DNA of 64,000 nucleotides from Chloranthus sessilifolius. Its lineage: Eukaryota; Streptophyta; Magnoliopsida; Chloranthales; Chloranthaceae. Shown here piece after piece: positions 63,676 to 64,000 of this stretch. The translations under genes and the position numbers were made by a program. The first letter of the stretch is position 1. Each line of letters begins with the position of its first letter. The DNA is taken from assembly GCA_021018995.1 (NCBI GenBank), contig CM037590.1, positions 37,822,287 through 37,886,286 of the forward strand, read 5' to 3'. Below the pieces are notes generated by a model. It was given only the letters and a program-made list of their open reading frames with translations. It made no database searches and was not told where the DNA came from.

Positions 63676-63931
63676 GGGCATGTTTGATTGCTCATGCGTT
63701 TCACGGTTATAATTGGCAACTTGACGACGCGTAACGACGAGATGATACAAGGGTAGATCTTCGTATGCAATTTTCATAATCATAAGCTAAAAAGCGTCGA
63801 AACGCGTCGTCTTTTTGGTCTATCAAACGACCGCTCACGGTCAACCTGCCAATTATAATCAAACGACCGCTCACGGTCAACCTGCCAATTATAATCGTGA
63901 AACATGTTTCATTTTGCAATCAAACGTACCC
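63676..63931. mobile_element. Tourist-like (PIF/Harbinger) MITE, 256 bp
   Basis: Long inverted repeats start GGGCATGTTTGATTGC on the left and GGGTACGTTTGATTGC on the right (reverse complement). Both run to TTATAATTGGCA. The 3-bp flanks ATA lie at 63673-63675 and 63932-63934. A 37-bp internal tandem duplication lies at about 63824-63897. GGG(C)ATGTTTG-type ends with a 3-bp duplication are typical of Tourist MITEs, although the usual target is TAA/TTA. Confidence 0.8.
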
Positions 63932-64000
63932 ATAATACCAACTCTAATGCATAGATTGCATATTGTGTGCCAGTGAACGGGTAGGTCGGTGATACCTACT

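Overview
The window is nuclear DNA from a flowering plant: AT-rich, one multi-exon host gene with GT-AG introns, and transposons of nearly every plant class inserted into each other. I cannot name the species.

Host gene. Seven short exons on the minus strand (47121 down to 9667) join in frame into a 204-residue DCC-type (DUF393) thiol-disulfide oxidoreductase with a Ser/Pro-rich, plastid-like N-terminus and a D-G-x-C-x-x-C motif. Coding sequence is only 615 bases in a 37.5 kb span. Most introns are 4-13 kb and are built from transposon insertions. No other host gene was found.

Layout. (1) 1-8097: a broken Ty3/gypsy chromovirus-like element. A hAT-type insertion lies in its 5' LTR and a reversed solo LTR of its own family lies in its internal region. 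(2) 8098-9666: a minus-strand LTR/PBS remnant and the DCC 3' end. (3) 9667-47121: the DCC gene. Intron 5 holds a complete 7.5 kb Mutator-like element (MULE-1, 15080-22557) with a MURA-type transposase gene and a convergent ULP1-like protease gene. Intron 4 holds a split LINE and a 2.5 kb solo LTR. Intron 3 holds hAT MITEs and a copia solo LTR. Intron 2 holds a hAT MITE carrying a TRIM. Intron 1 holds a gypsy solo LTR and an old copy of a 30K-type viral movement-protein homologue broken by a second TRIM. (4) 47122-47440: the residual DCC promoter, directly against MULE-2. (5) 47441-56686: MULE-2, a relative of MULE-1 in the opposite orientation, its transposase gene split by a second 2.4 kb solo LTR. 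(6) 56687-64000: a hAT element, an LTR retrotransposon with no recognisable coding region, and a Tourist-like MITE.

Most element boundaries rest on target-site duplications read directly: 9 bp for both MULEs and one MULE-type MITE, 8 bp for the hAT elements, 5 bp for most solo LTRs and both TRIMs, 3 bp for the Tourist-like MITE. The strongest leads are: the DCC gene assembled across transposon-filled introns; arrays of short palindromes at matching gene-boundary positions in both ULP-carrying MULEs; and a hAT MITE family with CA[A/T]G-type ends, 8-bp duplications and short-period palindromic cores.
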